The position numbers were made by a program, and so were the translations under genes. Under the pieces are notes generated by a model that worked only from the letters and a program-made list of their open reading frames with translations, had not been told where the DNA came from and ran no database searches. Source: Micrococcales bacterium KH10 (GTDB lineage Bacteria; Actinomycetota; Actinomycetes; Actinomycetales; Cellulomonadaceae). Taken from it: a stretch of 64,000 bases of DNA. Position 1 is the first letter of the stretch, and each line of letters opens with the position of its first letter. Shown here piece by piece: positions 59,643-64,000 of the stretch. The stretch covers positions 1 to 64,000 of the forward strand of contig FZPE01000004.1 in assembly GCA_900188465.1 (NCBI GenBank), in the 5' to 3' direction.

Positions 59643-59891
59643 CTAACCGGCGCGGCGCGCACGTGCCGTGCGGCGCTTGAACGCGCGGCGCTCGTCCTCA
59701 GACATACCGCCCCAAACGCCAGAGTCCTGACCGGATTCGATGGCCCACTTCAAGCAAGTATCAACGACCTCACAACGACCGCATACAGCCTTGGCCTCTT
59801 CGATCTGCACCAGTGCTGGCCCGGTGTTACCGATCGGGAAGAAGAGCTCGGGGTCTTCGGTCAAGCAAGCAGCGCGACTGCGCCAGTCCAT
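59643..59891 (-). CDS. whiB1: WhiB-family iron-sulfur regulator (WhiB1-like)
   Basis: 82 residues from the ATG at 59891 (AAGGAG upstream). Four cysteines (9, 37, 40, 46) bind a [4Fe-4S] cluster; GVWGG at 58-62, then a basic tail FKRRTARARRAG for DNA contact. Length and placement by the PdtaS-like gene match WhiB1, a nitric-oxide-sensitive regulator essential in mycobacteria. Confidence 0.93.
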   Translation of the reverse strand: MDWRSRAACLTEDPELFFPIGNTGPALVQIEEAKAVCGRCEVVDTCLKWAIESGQDSGVWGGMSEDERRAFKRRTARARRAG

Positions 59892-60291
59892 GGAGGTACT
59901 CCTTGTCATCCGCGAGGCCTCGACCAAGCACGCACCGGGGGATAACTCAGCGCGCACTCGACCACACACCACACTGCATCCTCGCTATCCGTCCGGCGAG
60001 CATCACAAATGAAGCACTACCGTGGTGCGACAGCACCACCGTCGACGGGGTGGAAGCAGCGGGAGAATGTGTGCCGAAGCAACATTGGGGGTAAAACTGC
60101 TGCATCTAGGTTCACACGAGAAAGCGTTTCAGACAAGAGATAAAAGCAATGCTTTCTCGCTTGATAGTGAGAAATTTCTCACATTGCCGCGCATCGCGTT
60201 GCGGTAGGGGCGCGGTTTCGGTGTCTGTGGCACTGTTCGGTCCCGCATCGTGATAGGTGTAGAGGCAGTTGAAGAAGCCCTGGGAGGGACG
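59892..60291. other. Divergent region upstream of whiB, with a 16-bp palindrome
   Basis: 400 bp. It contains an 8-bp repeat pair (gagaaagc near 60118 and gctttctc near 60151) and the perfect palindrome at 60167-60182. An open frame from 59740 lies antisense to whiB and is not taken as a gene. Confidence 0.55.
60167..60182. promoter_or_regulatory. Perfect 16-bp palindrome gtgagaaatttctcac
   Basis: Located 276 nt upstream of whiB and 110 nt upstream of the membrane-protein gene, in an AT-rich patch. Size and symmetry fit a dimeric repressor site. Confidence 0.5.
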
Positions 60292-60744
60292 ATGGCTGAC
60301 AATAAGAGCGCTGAGGCAGAACCTGTGACAAACCAGGCGCCAAGAGCCCTACGCGTACTGAGCGTGCTGTTATGGGTTCAAGCGGTCAGTTTTCTAGCCG
60401 CAGGCGGCTTCGGTCTGTGGGCCACTCTGGCTGATGATGTCGCAACCGACGCGACTATGTACGGCCTGCTTGCCGTCGCCCTCCTGCTCGCGGTGTTCTT
60501 CGGATTGATGGCTCGGGCGGCTAGACAACAGAAGAGCTGGTTCCGTGGTCCCGCGATCACGTTGGAACTGCTCATCACGATTTCTTTGCTGTCGACCTGG
60601 TCCGCATTCACCCCGACGATTCCGTCGCTTGCGGTGGCCCTTGCTCTTGCGACGTTGGTGCTGCTGTTCTTGCCCACCGTGCTGCAGGCGACGACCAGTC
60701 AGGCCCGGCTCCAGGGTGCTTACCCCGAAACCGAGCCTGACTGA
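60292..60744 (+). CDS. Small four-helix membrane protein
   Basis: 150 residues from the ATG after GGGAGGG. Four hydrophobic segments with short loops and acidic ends. No recognised catalytic motif; resembles generic actinobacterial four-helix integral proteins. It is convergent with the ABC exporter permease. Confidence 0.75.
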   Translation: MADNKSAEAEPVTNQAPRALRVLSVLLWVQAVSFLAAGGFGLWATLADDVATDATMYGLLAVALLLAVFFGLMARAARQQKSWFRGPAITLELLITISLLSTWSAFTPTIPSLAVALALATLVLLFLPTVLQATTSQARLQGAYPETEPD

Positions 60745-60751
60745 GCATCGC

Positions 60752-60770
60752 CGGTTTCGGCAGGCTCAAC
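60752..60770. repeat. Interspersed repeat unit
   Basis: ggtttcggcaggctcaacc, the same unit found twice in the tag 5' end, here in the gap between two convergent genes. Confidence 0.6.
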
Positions 60771-60785
60771 CGGCGGCCCCGCTGG

Positions 60786-63356
60786 TTACTCGTCAGCCAA
60801 TGCCGCGACCGGCGGTGTCTTCACTGCGCCACGAGCGGGCAGCACTGAGGCCAGCAGGCCAGCGGCCAGCGTGACAAGAAGCACCAATCCGAAGTCGCGC
60901 CACGGCACCACGAGTGCGGGATCGACAAACGAGCCCAGAGCAATCGACGACCCCATCCAGCCATAGATCAGGCCTAGCGCGAGCCCGACAATCGCGCCGA
61001 CCGCGGCAATGAACATTCCTTCGATGGCGAGCATCCGGCGCAGTTGCCGTCGGGAGAGGCCAACGGCTCGTAAGGTGGCGGACTCTCGCCGCCGTTCGAT
61101 CACCGAGAGCGACAGAGTGTTCGCGACACCGATCATTGCGATGATGACTGCCACGGCCAGCAGCCCGACAATCACCGCCAGGATCGTATTGATCACTGTG
61201 TCGTACATGGCACGTTCGGCCGCCGGAGACGTGACGGTGATCATCGCCGGCTGCTCGTCGTAAATGGCCTGTCGCACGTCCATGGCGTTGACAGTTCCAT
61301 TGAGTCGCGCAATAACGTTGTAAGAAACCTGACCACGCGATTGTGACTGAAGTTCCTGCAGATCCGATAGATCGGCGAGCATGAACTTGGCGATACCCGG
61401 TACCACGCGAACGGTTACTTCAGGCCCCGAGGTGTCGCTTCCCAGATGGATCTGGTCACCGTCGCGCAGTTTCATCTCACTTGGCGAAATGCCGTCAACG
61501 AATGCCCTGGACACCACAACGGTTCCCGGTGCCACCTGGTCAATGCCGTTGGCGCCGTTGACCACGTCAGGTACAGCTTTCGGTTCCATGGCGACGATGA
61601 AGGCATCTTGGCGGGTGTTGTTCGTGCGGTCCGGACCGACGTAGGACTCAGTGAGCAGTGTCGGCTCGGCTGCGCCGATGCCTTTGACTCGTCCTGTTCC
61701 GTCTGCCAGGTCTTCGAGACGGTCCCACATCACTTCGGTAGCCTGCGACTCGTCCCCATCCCAGTCATCCCACAGGGTCACCGAGATATCGAAGGGGAAG
61801 GTCTGGTCCAGGCTGTTCGCCATGGTGGCACGAGCACTGGCGGCACCGACGGACATCGTTGCGACCAATGTCACACCGATCAGCAGGGCTGTGCTGGTGG
61901 CAGCGGTTCTGCGTGGGTTGCGCAGCGCGTTCGCCGAGGCGAGCCGTGACGATGGGCCGACACGGTTAATCAGCCGTCCCATACCGCGGGCCACCGGCGG
62001 AAGCCAGAACACAGCGCCCAGAATCAACCCGGTGAACGAGATGGCTCCGCCGGCGACACCGAGCAACAGCCCGATTTCCACGTTTGAATTCGCGCTGACC
62101 AGGCCCAGCAGCAGCATTCCGCCACCTGCCAGTACCGCCAAGAGCGACAGCGTCGCCCTGACTTTGCCCGCTCGGCGTTTCAGCGACGGTGGCGCAAGCG
62201 GCCGCAGTGCTGCAAGCGGAGCGACCCGGGTGGCCTCGCGGGCGGGAACCAGGCAAGACAGCAACGTGACAACCAGGCCCACCACGATCGGTGCGACGAT
62301 GGAACTGACAGACAGTGAAATCATCTGCGGCACGGGAACACTGTCCTGAACGTTGCCCAAGACGACGAGAGCCGCCTGAACCAGTCCCGCACTCAGCACG
62401 ATGCCTATCACTGATGCGATGAATCCCAAGATGGCGCCTTCCAACAGCACTGAACCGCGCAGTTGGGCGCGTGACGCGCCGGTACAGCGCAGTAGCGCAA
62501 GTGTCCGGGTCCGCTGCGCGACCAGCACTTGGAACGTGTTCGCGATCACCAATGCCGCGACGATCAGGGCTAACCCCGCGAATGCGAGAATCACAGCGGT
62601 GAAGACATCTTGTCCGTCGGACAGACTTGCCATGGTGTCGCGAGCCGCCTGATCGCGATCGACAACGCTGACCGATCCGAGCGACGCGCGCAGCGCCTCG
62701 CTGACTTGCTCCGGGTTTGCGTTATCGGAGGTCGCGATCATCATCGATCCGAGCATGACGTACTCGTCGACTTCGGTGATCGCTTTCAGGCTCTCCGGAG
62801 TCAAGACGGCCGTCTGGCCGAACATGATGTTGGCGTTGTTGCGGTTCTCGGTGAATCCGACGATCTGTTTGGTCTCAAGATTGGACTCGTCATAACCGAA
62901 GCCGGGGGAAACCGCGATGGAATCACCGATGCCGACCTTGAACGAGTCTGCCGTGGCTTGAGGTACGGCGATCTCATCGACGGTCTCGGGAGCGCGTCCC
63001 TTGGTGATCGTGTACGTCGCCAAACTGTCTATGTTGGTACCCACAGCGGGAACATTGCGCTGCTCACCGGCATTGCCGACCAGAGTCCACTGGGGAGTAT
63101 CGAATGCGGCTGCTGCCACCCCGTCGACTGCGGCTGCTCGTTCCAGGTCATCCCAGGTAAAGCGAGTTTCGGAAGAGTTGACGACCAGGTCAGCCTGAGC
63201 CAGGCTCGCTGTTGCCGCGTCGTAGGTGGCGCGGGTCAGTGCATTCGATGCGATCAGGGTCGCGGCGACAAAGCCGGTGCCGAGCGCGATGGCTATTCCG
63301 GCTGCGATAAGCCGGCCGACCGACTTTCGCATCTGGTAAAGAGTGATCCGCCACAT
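60786..63356 (-). CDS. FtsX/MacB-type ABC exporter permease, two FtsX domains
   Basis: 856 residues. N-terminal helix (RLIAAGIAIALGTGFVAATLIASNAL), a large extracytoplasmic MacB_PCD domain, a three-helix FtsX block (about 250-390), two further helices, then a second extracellular domain and a second FtsX block ending in GAVKTPPVAALADE. Such proteins export lipids, peptides or antibiotics, or act as mechanotransmitters. Start shares one base with the ATPase stop. Confidence 0.9.
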   Translation of the reverse strand: MWRITLYQMRKSVGRLIAAGIAIALGTGFVAATLIASNALTRATYDAATASLAQADLVVNSSETRFTWDDLERAAAVDGVAAAAFDTPQWTLVGNAGEQRNVPAVGTNIDSLATYTITKGRAPETVDEIAVPQATADSFKVGIGDSIAVSPGFGYDESNLETKQIVGFTENRNNANIMFGQTAVLTPESLKAITEVDEYVMLGSMMIATSDNANPEQVSEALRASLGSVSVVDRDQAARDTMASLSDGQDVFTAVILAFAGLALIVAALVIANTFQVLVAQRTRTLALLRCTGASRAQLRGSVLLEGAILGFIASVIGIVLSAGLVQAALVVLGNVQDSVPVPQMISLSVSSIVAPIVVGLVVTLLSCLVPAREATRVAPLAALRPLAPPSLKRRAGKVRATLSLLAVLAGGGMLLLGLVSANSNVEIGLLLGVAGGAISFTGLILGAVFWLPPVARGMGRLINRVGPSSRLASANALRNPRRTAATSTALLIGVTLVATMSVGAASARATMANSLDQTFPFDISVTLWDDWDGDESQATEVMWDRLEDLADGTGRVKGIGAAEPTLLTESYVGPDRTNNTRQDAFIVAMEPKAVPDVVNGANGIDQVAPGTVVVSRAFVDGISPSEMKLRDGDQIHLGSDTSGPEVTVRVVPGIAKFMLADLSDLQELQSQSRGQVSYNVIARLNGTVNAMDVRQAIYDEQPAMITVTSPAAERAMYDTVINTILAVIVGLLAVAVIIAMIGVANTLSLSVIERRRESATLRAVGLSRRQLRRMLAIEGMFIAAVGAIVGLALGLIYGWMGSSIALGSFVDPALVVPWRDFGLVLLVTLAAGLLASVLPARGAVKTPPVAALADE

Positions 63357-64000
63357 CAGCGCGCCACCTCACCGGAAACGTGCGGCTGGGAACCGGTCGT
63401 GGTGGGAACATCGTCGAGGTTGCGCAGTGCATCCAGCCCAGACAGCACCGCGTCAGGGGTCGGCTGGTCGATGTTGCCGGCGATCTTGCCGTCAGCAAGG
63501 AGCACGACGCGGTCAGCGTAGGAAGCGGCAGCCGGGTCGTGGGTAACCATGATGATGGTCCGTCCCAACTCGCGCACCGAGCGGCGGAGGAAGCTGAGAA
63601 CTTCGACCCCGGAGCGGGTGTCTAGGTTTCCGGTGGGCTCATCGGCGAAAACCACTTCGGGCTTGCTGATCAGCGCCCGTGCGATGGCGACACGTTGTTG
63701 TTGGCCGCCGGAAAGCTGTGATGGCAGATGGCTGAGCCGGTCGGTCAGGCCAAGAGTGGCTGTCAATGTGTCGAACCAGGCCCGGTCGACTTTTTGCCCG
63801 GCCAGGTCTAGCGGCATCAAGATGTTTTGCTCAGCGGTGAACATCGGCAGCAGGTTGAAGGACTGAAAGACGAAGCCGATCCGGTGGCGGCGCAGGTCTG
63901 TCAGGGCGTTGTCCTTGAGAGTTGTCACCTCGGTCTGGCCGATGAACGCACTTCCAGATGTTGCATTGTCCAGCCCGGCGAGCACATGCATCAGGGTTGA
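63356..64000 (-). CDS. ABC exporter ATPase, partial
   Basis: Runs off the window at 64000, so the Walker A lysine lies outside; the visible start STLMHVLAGLD is what follows Walker A. Present are Q-loop FVFQSFNLLPMFTAEQN, signature LSGGQQQRVAIARAL, Walker B VVFADEPTGNLD and switch MVTHD. LolD/MacB type, partner of the FtsX permease. Ends with a Pro/Thr/Ser-rich tail. Confidence 0.93.
   Translation of the reverse strand, partial: STLMHVLAGLDNATSGSAFIGQTEVTTLKDNALTDLRRHRIGFVFQSFNLLPMFTAEQNILMPLDLAGQKVDRAWFDTLTATLGLTDRLSHLPSQLSGGQQQRVAIARALISKPEVVFADEPTGNLDTRSGVEVLSFLRRSVRELGRTIIMVTHDPAAASYADRVVLLADGKIAGNIDQPTPDAVLSGLDALRNLDDVPTTTGSQPHVSGEVAR

Overview
The window comes from a moderately high-GC Gram-positive actinomycete that makes mycothiol. 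The evidence is an Mca mycothiol-conjugate amidase beside a DUF4307 gene and greA, a WhiB iron-sulfur regulator, a PdtaS-like kinase, a DUF501 gene, SpaA-type pili with a class C sortase, and many GTG starts with 1-4 nt stop/start overlaps. Genus cannot be fixed from the sequence alone. No rRNA, CRISPR array, prophage or replication origin is visible.

Left part (1-5.7 kb): the end of a TagF/TagB-like teichoic-acid glycosyltransferase, a large wall-anchored choice-of-anchor A adhesin with a terminator-like hairpin in its leader, then an insertion-sequence scar: an IS1249-like element with a frameshifted transposase beside the tail of an IS3-family transposase. Backbone (5.7-10.6 kb): rplY, pth, mfd. 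In mycobacteria mfd is followed by mazG, lpqU and eno. Here eno resumes only at 21.7 kb, after an extra segment carrying a ribose-type ABC importer, an LVIVD propeller protein and an FAD-linked oxidase (10.9-17.4 kb), a small membrane coiled-coil protein, and transhydrogenase pntAB. The backbone then continues with eno, ftsB-like, DUF501, ppx, type II NADH dehydrogenase and a tRNA with a UAA anticodon but a short variable loop.

Middle (26.9-43 kb): a minus-strand operon of a flavoprotein reductase with ogt and tag (alkylation repair); a Bax-inhibitor-like membrane protein; FKBP and a LysR-like sensor domain without a helix-turn-helix; a pilus locus (lectin-domain tip protein, shaft pilin, sortase C and an unknown secreted protein); msrA; threonine dehydratase; greA, DUF4307 and mca. 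Right part (43-64 kb): nitrilase-family amidase, TrhA/hemolysin III, a prenyltransferase, an aldose-ketose isomerase with a PfkB kinase (probably mannose or similar sugar to fructose 6-phosphate), cbs-metB (transsulfuration), a beta-glucoside operon (binding protein, two permeases, GH1 enzyme) with its LacI repressor and operator-like sites, DUF2505, the PdtaS-like kinase, WhiB, and an FtsX-type ABC exporter cut by the window edge.

The most unusual signals are (1) three copies of a stem-loop repeat with a conserved loop and a compensatory base-pair change, two of which flank the importer/oxidase operon in inverted orientation; (2) a second short interspersed repeat family that is read through as protein in two genes; (3) the leader hairpin of the wall-anchored adhesin; (4) the small UAA-anticodon tRNA; and (5) a LysR-like sensor protein that seems to start at a CUG codon and carries a strongly basic tail in place of a DNA-binding domain.
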